A DNA stretch of 64,000 nt from an uncultured bacterium (GTDB lineage Bacteria; Bacillota_I; Bacilli_A; RFN20; CAG-826). Position 1 is the stretch's first letter; each line of letters opens with the position of its first letter. The position numbers and the translations under genes were made by a program. Below, piece by piece: positions 19,405-26,982 of the stretch. The DNA lies in the NCBI GenBank assembly GCA_949297805.1, contig CASFTG010000001.1, forward strand, positions 186,001 through 250,000, in the 5' to 3' direction. Below the pieces are notes generated by a model. That model was not told where the DNA came from. It did not search any database and saw only the letters and a program-made list of their open reading frames with translations.

Positions 19405-21888
19405 ATGTTCTTTAGCTTATTAGCCAAAACCTACGATCCGTTCGAAATCGACAAGAACACCTTTTCTATGTATGGGAAGTATCCCCGGTGTGTGCCGCTG
19501 CTTTCGACTTGTAAGTTAAAGGAAAATATCGGTAAAGCCACCGTCAATGGTAAACCCATTAGTTGGGGTTGTTGCGTCAAGATCCCCGTCTGCCCATTCC
19601 CGGTATATTTCCTTCCGATTGGGGAAGTGGCCAAGGAAGCGGACACCGATTACCGGGTTGAGTTAAAAGGGTATCGAAGCGATAAAGGAAGAAAGGTCAA
19701 AGGAATTAACTTTAATGTTCATACCGCCCCTTTGCGGAAAGACGATTCCCATAAAGAACGCGATGAAGTGAGTTTAAAAGCCGCCGAAGAAAGCGCGGTC
19801 CTTCTTCTTAATAATGGGGTCTTGCCTTTAGCAAAAGACTGTCCGATTGCCTTGTTGGGTGAATGGGATGAATGGCGATATACCGTTGTCGGGGCTGGCC
19901 ATATCAATCCCCGGTTATTGACTTATCCTAAAGAGGAATTAGCCAAAGCCTTTTCGCTTGATAAGCACGCAGAAACCGCTTTGTTTTGCTTAAGCCGCGG
20001 CAGCGCGGAAAACATCGATAACCGCGCAATTGAAGGAGATTTCTATTTAAAACCGGAGGAAACGACTTCCCTTTTGCAGGCTAGAAAGCAATTTGGGAAG
20101 CTGATTCTAATCCTTAATGTCGCTTATCCGGTCGCGATGGGTTTTATTCTTGAGCAGGTTAAGCCCGATGCCATCCTTTTCGTCGGGATTCCTGGCCCGA
20201 TGGGTGGGCGAGCGGTAACGAACATCCTAACGGGTAAACTGACACCTTCGGGTCGGCTACCGTTTAGTTGGCCTTTGGATATTTACGATGTTCCGGCAGC
20301 GGTTAATTTCCCTTATTTTGGAGCTGGAGTCTCCCTTCCTTCGACCGAGAATCAAGAAGTGGCCGCCCATATTTATTACGAAGAAGGGATTTACGTTGGA
20401 TATCGTTATTTTGATACATTCGCCAAGAAGCCCGCTTTCCCATATGGTTATGGATTATCGTATAGCCAATTCGAAGTCCAAACTACGGGATCAAAAGATG
20501 TTGGTTTTGTCAATATAAAAGCAGAGGCAAGAAATGTCGGCCATTATGTCGGCAAGACATCGATCCTAATTTACGTTCGTCCTCCCCGGGGGCATATTGA
20601 TAAGCCAAAGACGGTTTTCGCCGGCTTCATGAAAACCGAGCAACTTTCACCCAACGATAAGGCTACCTTGTCCATCGATATCCCGTTTATCGACTTCGCT
20701 TCTTATGATGAAGCCAAGCATCGTTTCGTTTTGGAAAGGGGCGATTATGAGTTTGGATTCGGCGGGGCGATAAATGAGTTTGTGCCCTTCTTCTCTTTTC
20801 GTCTTGATGAGGATAAGGTCCTTAAGCAATCGAAGCCTTATTACCCTTGCTTGGCGAAGCTAAAAGGGCTCGACGAAGAAGGGAAAGTTAAGTCGCACCC
20901 CGTGTTGGTGACTTATGATCAGCGTCTTGAGCCCATAGCCCCTTTTGTTGAAAAGGCTTTTAAGAAGATTGAGGCTTATAAAGGACCGGTTATCAGTTAC
21001 GCGGCGTTGCAATCGCATCCGGAAAAGCTTGAGCAATTCATTGGACAGCTTACTGACCAGGAACTGCTGTCGCTTATTGTTTTGCAAGGGGCGGATTTTT
21101 CACCCAAAGGAACCGGGAAGGCCGGCTTCACTGGAGCGATTAAACGGCTTGGCTTACCGGCCTACTCGATGGCTGACGGGAATTCGGGGCTTAATATCTA
21201 TACTCCAGCCACCGGCTTCCCTTCCTCTCTAACTAGCGCCGCCTCTTTTGATAAAGATCTTTTCTTCGCCATTGGCGAGACCATCGGGGAGGATTATCGC
21301 GATCAGCAAACCGAGATTGCTTTAGGACCGGCGGGTAATCTTATCCGTCATCCCCTCGGGGGACGGGCGGCGGAGTATTTTTCCGAAGACCCGATTCTCG
21401 CCGGGACGTTAATGGGCTATCAGGCCAAGGGGCTCCATGCCAAAGGGATATTAACGACCTATAAGCATTTCTTGGCCAATAACAGCGAGACCCTCCGGAA
21501 AGCGAGCCAATCGATCGTTGGGGAAAAGGCGTTAAGGGAACTTTATTTAAAAGTATTCGAGAAAGCGATGGCGGTCGAATCCCCTGATTGCCTCATGACC
21601 AGCTATAATGCGGTCAATGGTATTTATCCTTCCCAGCAACAAGCTATCCTTAATGATTACCTTGAAGGCGAACTTGGTTTTTCTGGCCTTATCATGACCG
21701 ACTGGAATGCCTATGACACCGCTGATCCGACCCTTTCCTTAAAAGCCGGGACCTCAATGCTGACGCCGGGGGAGAAGAAATGGCAAAGGCGAATCAAGAA
21801 GGCCTATAAGCAAGGGCGATTCGATCGATATGTATTAAGGGACGCTGCCTATCGGGTGGTGGAGACCCTAATGAAGATAAAGGAGTAA
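19405..21888 (+). CDS. Circularly permuted GH3 beta-glycosidase
   Basis: 827 residues with GH3 domains in reversed order. The C-terminal alpha/beta sandwich comes first (residues about 125-340, KAAEESAVLLLNNGVLPL), then the fibronectin-III-like domain (about 370-470), and last the catalytic barrel (about 540-815). Barrel landmarks are SMADGNSGLNIY, ALGPAGNLIRHPLGGRAAEY, LTTYKHFLANNSE, and LIMTDWNAYDT with Asp766 the expected nucleophile. The same order is known from beta-glucosidases of Ruminococcus albus and Butyrivibrio fibrisolvens. AGGAGA precedes the ATG. It stands in the operon between GH43 and GH39, so beta-xyloside or beta-glucoside ends are likely targets. There is no signal peptide. 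Confidence 0.9.
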   Translation: MFFSLLAKTYDPFEIDKNTFSMYGKYPRCVPLLSTCKLKENIGKATVNGKPISWGCCVKIPVCPFPVYFLPIGEVAKEADTDYRVELKGYRSDKGRKVKGINFNVHTAPLRKDDSHKERDEVSLKAAEESAVLLLNNGVLPLAKDCPIALLGEWDEWRYTVVGAGHINPRLLTYPKEELAKAFSLDKHAETALFCLSRGSAENIDNRAIEGDFYLKPEETTSLLQARKQFGKLILILNVAYPVAMGFILEQVKPDAILFVGIPGPMGGRAVTNILTGKLTPSGRLPFSWPLDIYDVPAAVNFPYFGAGVSLPSTENQEVAAHIYYEEGIYVGYRYFDTFAKKPAFPYGYGLSYSQFEVQTTGSKDVGFVNIKAEARNVGHYVGKTSILIYVRPPRGHIDKPKTVFAGFMKTEQLSPNDKATLSIDIPFIDFASYDEAKHRFVLERGDYEFGFGGAINEFVPFFSFRLDEDKVLKQSKPYYPCLAKLKGLDEEGKVKSHPVLVTYDQRLEPIAPFVEKAFKKIEAYKGPVISYAALQSHPEKLEQFIGQLTDQELLSLIVLQGADFSPKGTGKAGFTGAIKRLGLPAYSMADGNSGLNIYTPATGFPSSLTSAASFDKDLFFAIGETIGEDYRDQQTEIALGPAGNLIRHPLGGRAAEYFSEDPILAGTLMGYQAKGLHAKGILTTYKHFLANNSETLRKASQSIVGEKALRELYLKVFEKAMAVESPDCLMTSYNAVNGIYPSQQQAILNDYLEGELGFSGLIMTDWNAYDTADPTLSLKAGTSMLTPGEKKWQRRIKKAYKQGRFDRYVLRDAAYRVVETLMKIKE

Positions 21889-21891
21889 GAC

Positions 21892-23406
21892 ATGAAGATC
21901 ACTTTGGAACGCGACCAATTGGAATTAAAGCCGGTGTCGGATGTTTACCGAGTCGGGGTTGGTCACGACCATGCGTTCCAGTTCCACCGCAAGGATGTTT
22001 GCTCTTTCATGGAAAAGATGCAGCAGGACATCGGTTTTAAATATGTTCGTTTCCATGGTCTTTTCGATGATGACATGCTGGTCGTCCAATCGATCGTCGA
22101 TTATTTCCGGATGCGTTTCATCCCGAGGGGGAAGAAGATAAGAGATGTAAATTTCCATCAAGTGGCCGATGTCCTTGATAATGTCCTCGATTGCGGCTAC
22201 CTCCCTTGGGTCGAACTTTCCTTTATGCCTTCTTTATTAGCCAAAGGTAAGAAGAAGGGCCTCCGTTATCTAAACAATATCTGCCTGCCGAAGAATTGGG
22301 GCGTCTGGTCGCAGTTCATCCAGGACTTTATCCGTTTCTGCTTCTATCGGTATGGCCAGGACAACGTCCGGCAATGGCGGTTTGAAGTATGGAATGAACC
22401 CGACCTCAGCGTCTTCTTTGCCGGCGATCAAAAGGATTATTTCCATCTCTATGAAGTTACCGCCAAAGCGGTGAAATCAGTCGATAAGGAATTGCTTGTC
22501 GGGGGACCCTCGACTTCGGGGTGCCGCTGGATTAGCGACTTCCGGCAATATTGCGTTGACCATAACGTCCCGCTTGATTTCCTCTCCACCCATCATTACC
22601 CTGGCGACGCTTTCGGCAACACCTTCAAAGCCAAAGACGCCTTCCGGTTCATAAGCGTCGTTAAGGAGAACGGGCGGAAAGGGATTGGCTTAAGTAAAAC
22701 TTACGAGGATTTGTTCTATAACCCAGACCAATTCGCTGGCTATACCCTCCAAGGTCTTTTGGATCTGGAGAAAAAGGCGGTTAGTGAAGCCAAGGGGCTG
22801 CCGCTTTATATCGATGAATGGAGCAGCATGGCGGTCTTCGCTTCGCCTTTCCATGACCATAAAGAGGAGGCGGCCTTTATCCTCGATGCCGCCCTCCATT
22901 TTGATCCTGGCGTCAATGGCGCCTTCTATTGGTGTGGGACTGATGTCTATGAAGAGCAATATATGCTCGGGGCATCGTTCCACGGGGGCTTTGGCTTAGT
23001 CAACAACCTTGGGATCCCTAAGCCGAGTTATCGGGCTTTTGAACTGCTGGCCCATTTGCCGAAGAACCACGCCTTTATTCAAGACGACGAACTCAAAGCC
23101 GTCTATTTCGAAGAAGGCGGCGAAGGCGCATTGCTCCTTTTCGCCCCAAGCTTTGATGTTAAGCATCCGAAATCTTATTCGCTCCAACTCGATTTAGGGG
23201 AAGTGAATGATATCAAAATGTATCGGATCGATGATGAGCATGCTAATCCGCGGGGCTATTACGAAAAACTCGGCTCGCCATCGCTTCTTAGCAAGAAAGA
23301 GGAAGCCGAATGCCTGACTGAGTCCGAATTAAAGGAAGAAGCTCCGAATTTGAACCCGACGATCTGGACCAATGACGTCTGGCTATATCGTTTTAAGATT
23401 CGGTAA
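21892..23406 (+). CDS. GH39 beta-xylosidase
   Basis: 504 residues, normal for bacterial GH39 xylosidases. Conserved elements: VGVGHDHAFQFHRKD at the start, FEVWNEPDLSVFFAG with acid/base Glu169, STHHYPGD, and YIDEWSS with nucleophile Glu309. A small beta domain closes the protein. It should release D-xylose from the non-reducing ends of xylo-oligosaccharides in the cytoplasm. It starts three bases after the previous stop with AAGGAGTAAG as ribosome site and is the last gene of the glycosidase run before a new promoter. Confidence 0.9.
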   Translation: MKITLERDQLELKPVSDVYRVGVGHDHAFQFHRKDVCSFMEKMQQDIGFKYVRFHGLFDDDMLVVQSIVDYFRMRFIPRGKKIRDVNFHQVADVLDNVLDCGYLPWVELSFMPSLLAKGKKKGLRYLNNICLPKNWGVWSQFIQDFIRFCFYRYGQDNVRQWRFEVWNEPDLSVFFAGDQKDYFHLYEVTAKAVKSVDKELLVGGPSTSGCRWISDFRQYCVDHNVPLDFLSTHHYPGDAFGNTFKAKDAFRFISVVKENGRKGIGLSKTYEDLFYNPDQFAGYTLQGLLDLEKKAVSEAKGLPLYIDEWSSMAVFASPFHDHKEEAAFILDAALHFDPGVNGAFYWCGTDVYEEQYMLGASFHGGFGLVNNLGIPKPSYRAFELLAHLPKNHAFIQDDELKAVYFEEGGEGALLLFAPSFDVKHPKSYSLQLDLGEVNDIKMYRIDDEHANPRGYYEKLGSPSLLSKKEEAECLTESELKEEAPNLNPTIWTNDVWLYRFKIR

Positions 23407-23420
23407 AAGATTTTTGTTTT

Positions 23421-23453
23421 TTGCAAAGCGCTTTTTGAAATTGTTGCTATAGT
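23421..23453 (+). promoter_or_regulatory. Promoter and operator of the isomerase-kinase pair
   Basis: TGCAAAGCGCTTTTTG (from 23422) has the same GCGC core and A/T arms as the operators at 7150 and 10842, with a 10-base perfect dyad AAAGCGCTTT. An extended -10 (TGCTATAGT, 23445-23453) follows, and a GAGGT ribosome site lies before ATG 23474. The sugar-catabolic pair therefore probably has its own repressible promoter. Confidence 0.6.
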
Positions 23454-23473
23454 TAATTAAGAGGTATCCAAGA

Positions 23474-24967
23474 ATGGACAACATCCCCCATATCAAGATC
23501 GGCGTCGTCGCCGTCTCCCGCGATTGCTTCCCGGCTTCTTTAGCGAGAAGTCGGCTTGAGGCTTTGCAGCAAGCCTGCGTCAATAAGATTAAAGACGAAG
23601 ACACCTTTTTCTGCCCGACCATCATCGTCGAAAGCGAATCGGATATGCTAACCGCCTATAGCCAGTGTTTAAAGGCCGGCTGCAACGCCTTATGCGTGTA
23701 TCTTGGCAACTTCGGGCCGGAGATTGCTGAGACCTTATTGGCCAAGCATTGGGCCGAGTTCCCGGGCGGGCCGGTCATGCTCATGGCCGCGGCTGAGGAA
23801 GAGAACAACGATCTCCATGACCAGCGGGGCGATGCCTACTGCGGCCTCCTCAACGCTTCCTACAACCTGAATATCCGTGGAGTCAAAGCCTATATCCCCG
23901 CCTCCCCGGTCGTCTTGCCAGAAGAAGGGGCGAAGGAATTGGCCTATTTCCATAAAATCGCCAAGGCCATCTATGGATTGAAGCACCTTAAGCTCATCTC
24001 CTTCGGTCCCCGCCCGAATAACTTCTTAGCCTGCAATGCCCCGATCAAAGGGTTCTTCGATTTAGGGGTCGAGGTGGAGGAGAACAGCGAACTCGATCTC
24101 TTTAAGTCCTACAAGGAACACCAACTTGATTCCCGGATTCCTTCGCTAATCGAGGAGATGAAACAAGAACTCGGAGAAGGCCATTTCCTTGAATCGATCC
24201 TCCCTAAGCTCGCCCAATACGAATTGACTTTGCTCGATTGGGCCCGAAGCCATAAAGGCGAACGGGATTATGTGGTGTTGTCGACGAAATGCTGGCCGGC
24301 TTTCCAAACCGAATTCGGCTTCGTTCCCTGCTATGTCAATTCCCGCTTGGCTGGAAAGGGACACCCCGTTTCCTGCGAAGTTGACCTTTACGGGGCCTTA
24401 AGCGAATGGATCGGAATGCTCCTCTCCGATGATATTCCGACCTTGCTTGATATCAATAACACCGTCCCTTCTTCTATTTACGAATCGGATATAAAAGGGA
24501 AGTTTTCCTATAAACTTAGCGATCTCTTCATGGGTTTCCACTGCGGCAACACCTGCTCTTCCAAGCTCTGCCATCCCCATATGGCCAATCAGCGGATCAT
24601 GGCTCGGACTTTGCCTACGGAAGTGACGAAAGGAACCATCGAAGGGGATATCGTCCCCGGGAAAGTCACCATCTTCCGCCTCCAAGGCCATGCGAATGGA
24701 AAACTCGGGGCCTATGTGGCCGAGGGCGAGGTCCTGCCCGTCCCGACCCGTTCCTTTGGCTCGATCGGGATCTTCGCCATCGAAGAGATGGGGCGGTTCT
24801 ACCGTTACGAACTCATTGGGAACCATTTCCCCCATCATGCGGCGGTGGCCTTCGACCATATCGGGAAAGAGCTCTATGACGTCTTCGCCTATTTGGGAAT
24901 AAATCCCATCGGTTACAATCATGGGCCGGCCGACCGTTATCCGGAGGAAAACCCTTTCGCTAAATGA
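23474..24967 (+). CDS. L-fucose/L-arabinose isomerase-family protein
   Basis: 497 residues. The protein belongs to the FucI/AraA-type aldose-ketose isomerase fold: an N-terminal Rossmann-like part (GVVAVSRDCFPASLARSR, CLKAGCNALCVYLGNFGPE), HDQRGDAYCGLLNASYNL in the middle, then FGFVPCYVNSRLAGKGHPVSCEVD and FHCGNTCSSKLC in the barrel-like C-terminal region. Family members convert L-fucose, D-arabinose or L-arabinose to the ketose. Next to a xylulose-type kinase and among xylan/arabinan enzymes, arabinose or xylose is more likely than fucose. The real substrate cannot be read from sequence. Its stop overlaps the kinase start by ATGA. Confidence 0.8.
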   Translation: MDNIPHIKIGVVAVSRDCFPASLARSRLEALQQACVNKIKDEDTFFCPTIIVESESDMLTAYSQCLKAGCNALCVYLGNFGPEIAETLLAKHWAEFPGGPVMLMAAAEEENNDLHDQRGDAYCGLLNASYNLNIRGVKAYIPASPVVLPEEGAKELAYFHKIAKAIYGLKHLKLISFGPRPNNFLACNAPIKGFFDLGVEVEENSELDLFKSYKEHQLDSRIPSLIEEMKQELGEGHFLESILPKLAQYELTLLDWARSHKGERDYVVLSTKCWPAFQTEFGFVPCYVNSRLAGKGHPVSCEVDLYGALSEWIGMLLSDDIPTLLDINNTVPSSIYESDIKGKFSYKLSDLFMGFHCGNTCSSKLCHPHMANQRIMARTLPTEVTKGTIEGDIVPGKVTIFRLQGHANGKLGAYVAEGEVLPVPTRSFGSIGIFAIEEMGRFYRYELIGNHFPHHAAVAFDHIGKELYDVFAYLGINPIGYNHGPADRYPEENPFAK

Positions 24968-26412
24968 ACACCTACATCGGCATCGATCTCGGCACCAGCG
25001 GAATGAAGCTCCTCCTCGTCGATGAGACGGGGCGGGTTTTGTCGCGGGCTAAAGAACCCTATGCCGTTTCCTCCCCGGAGCCTTATGCTTCTGAGCAGGA
25101 TCCCGCCGATTGGGAAGAGGCCCTTTGGAATGGGCTGGAAGCCTTATTGGATAATCAGGATCCGAGTACCGTCAAAGCTATTTCCTTCTCCGGCCAGATG
25201 CATGGGGTGGTGGCGCTTGATGAGGATTATAGGCCCTTAGGCCCAGCCTGGCTTTGGAACGATGGGAGGGCCAAGGACGTCTCAACCAACATCAACGCTC
25301 GGGATCATGACTTAGTGGTCAAGGAAACCGGGAACATCTCCTATCCCGGCTTCAGCCTCCCTAAAATCGTCTATCACCGGAAGATCGATCATGAATGGTG
25401 GGACGCGGTCCGCCATATCCTTTTGCCGAAGGATTACCTATCCTTCCTTTTGACCCATCGATTGGGAAGCGAGTATTCCGATGCCTCGGGGACGTTGCTT
25501 TTCAATCCCCGGACCCGTAATTACTCTCGGCCGTTGCTTAAACTATTCAAGCTCGACGCCGATTTGTTTCCGCCTCTTTACCCTTCGACTTATTGCCTTG
25601 GTTACGTCAAAGAGGACATCGCCACCCGTTATGGGCTCAATGAAGACGTCAAAGTCATCATGGGAGCGGCTGACAATATCGCCGCGGCCATCGGGATTGG
25701 GGTGAGCAAAGAAAAGATGGTCGGCATCAGCCTAGGGACCTCAGGGACTGTCTTCTCCCCGGCCGATCGGGTCCCGACCCATAACGATTCGATGCATTTA
25801 TTCGCTTTCCCTGGACCGTCTTATCTCCGGCTGGGGTGTATGTTATCCTCGGCTTCCTGTTTGGCTTGGTGGGCTCAACTCACGAAGGAAAAAGACCTCG
25901 GGGCTTTGCTTGATTCCCTTGAGCCTTTATTAGGCCATAATTCGGTTTATTTCCTGCCGTATCTAAACGGGGAACGCTGCCCTCATAATGATCCGGAAGC
26001 CAGCGGGGCGTTTTTAGGATTAAGGATGCAAAACGATGAAAAAGACCTCGCTTTTGCGGTCATTGAAGGGGTTTGCTTTGGGATCAAGGAAATGATTGAG
26101 GCCGGAAAACTCACCTCCTCATTGCCCTTTGTTCTGACCGGCGGCGGGGCGAAATCGATGTTATGGGCAAAGCTACTCGCCACCATCCTAGATCACGATT
26201 TAGCGATTCCTTTAATCGATGAAGGGCCGGGTTATGGGGCCGCCATCTTGGCGATGTCGGGAACGACGGGGGAAGCAGTGTCCTCGATATCGAAACGGTT
26301 CAATAAACAATCAACCTTAGTCAAGCCAATTGAAAGCCTGCTTCCCTATTACAAGAAACGTTATCAACGTTATCTAAAGCTGTATCCTTTGACTAAGGAC
26401 TTCCTATCTTAA
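24964..26412 (+). CDS. xylB: Xylulokinase-type FGGY sugar kinase
   Basis: 482 residues, typical for xylulokinase. The FGGY N-terminal domain shows GIDLGTSGMKLLLVDE, the substrate loop ISFSGQMHGVVAL and WNDGRAKD. The C-terminal domain shows GAADNIAAAIGIGV, GISLGTSGTVF, YLNGERCPHNDP, and FVLTGGGAKSMLWAKLLA for ATP binding. It phosphorylates the ketose made by the upstream isomerase, feeding the pentose phosphate pathway. FGGY relatives acting on ribulose or fuculose cannot be fully excluded, but the motifs fit XylB best. A terminator follows 16 bases after the stop. Confidence 0.85.
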   Translation: MNTYIGIDLGTSGMKLLLVDETGRVLSRAKEPYAVSSPEPYASEQDPADWEEALWNGLEALLDNQDPSTVKAISFSGQMHGVVALDEDYRPLGPAWLWNDGRAKDVSTNINARDHDLVVKETGNISYPGFSLPKIVYHRKIDHEWWDAVRHILLPKDYLSFLLTHRLGSEYSDASGTLLFNPRTRNYSRPLLKLFKLDADLFPPLYPSTYCLGYVKEDIATRYGLNEDVKVIMGAADNIAAAIGIGVSKEKMVGISLGTSGTVFSPADRVPTHNDSMHLFAFPGPSYLRLGCMLSSASCLAWWAQLTKEKDLGALLDSLEPLLGHNSVYFLPYLNGERCPHNDPEASGAFLGLRMQNDEKDLAFAVIEGVCFGIKEMIEAGKLTSSLPFVLTGGGAKSMLWAKLLATILDHDLAIPLIDEGPGYGAAILAMSGTTGEAVSSISKRFNKQSTLVKPIESLLPYYKKRYQRYLKLYPLTKDFLS

Positions 26413-26428
26413 TCATATTAGACTAATC

Positions 26429-26453
26429 GCCTTATCGATATATAAGGCTTTTT
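26429..26453 (+). terminator. Rho-independent terminator after xylB
   Basis: GCCTTAT (26429-26435) pairs with ATAAGGC (26442-26448) and is followed by five T. It closes the isomerase-kinase transcript. Confidence 0.85.
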
Positions 26454-26492
26454 GAATATTCAAAAGGGTGTTGGATACATTAAACATTGTAT

Positions 26493-26833
26493 ATGTACCC
26501 TATGATATTGGAAGATACTTCTCACCCTTCTTTTGTTCTCCTTCGAGATGAAGCGGAATTCCTTTTATATCAGGCTTACGAGCATGAATATCAACGCCGG
26601 ACTGCGATCGTTTGCTATGGCTTGCGGTTCTTTGATTATGCATCCTCTTACCTAAGCGTTGATTTCAAACGCCGTTTTATCGATCGGCTAAAAAGGGCTT
26701 GGGCGAAGGGAAAATCGATGATTTCTCAATCAAGGAGGTAAAGGAGTTCTTAGAACTTGATAAGGCAAATATCAAGGGGGAGCCAATTAACTGTTTTTGC
26801 GTCAGGCCGGATGATTGGCGGGCTTTGATATGA
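26493..26833 (+). pseudogene. Unknown small protein, broken by one single-base loss
   Basis: The first frame reads about 66 residues (SFVLLRDEAEFLLYQAYEHE, then SSYLSVDFKRRFIDRLK). At 26690-26694 it meets a run of five A. Restoring one A gives a continuous reading KKGLGEGKIDDFSIKEV, then EFLELDKANIKGEPINC, ending at a TGA at 26831-26833. Repaired length is about 113 residues. I do not recognise the family. The reading frame of the next small gene overlaps the stop (ATGA), as in toxin-antitoxin pairs, but that is only an architectural hint. Confidence 0.5.
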
Positions 26834-26982
26834 TCGATGCCGCGCGGACTGCTTACGATTTGAATCAACCTGTCATGGAAAGAATCGCCGCGATTTTAGG
26901 TCCGCGTATCGATCGGATACCCGACCGCTTTATTGGAAGTAAAAGGCCCGGGTTTGACCCGAGCCTAGAAGACAAGAATTAG
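26830..26982 (+). CDS. Small ORF of unknown function overlapping the broken gene
   Basis: 50 residues beginning MIDAARTAYDLNQPVMERIA, coupled by ATGA to the preceding broken gene. The last third runs through the terminator hairpin of the opposite-strand lipoprotein gene, so the true protein may be a truncated remnant. No domain is recognised. It could be the second member of an inactivated gene pair. Confidence 0.35.
   Translation: MIDAARTAYDLNQPVMERIAAILGPRIDRIPDRFIGSKRPGFDPSLEDKN
26937..26965 (-). terminator. Terminator of the minus-strand lipoprotein gene
   Basis: Read on the minus strand, GGCTCGGGT, loop CAA, then ACCCGGGCC form a nine-pair stem with one mismatch, followed by TTTTAC. 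It starts 14 bases after the lipoprotein stop. Confidence 0.8.
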
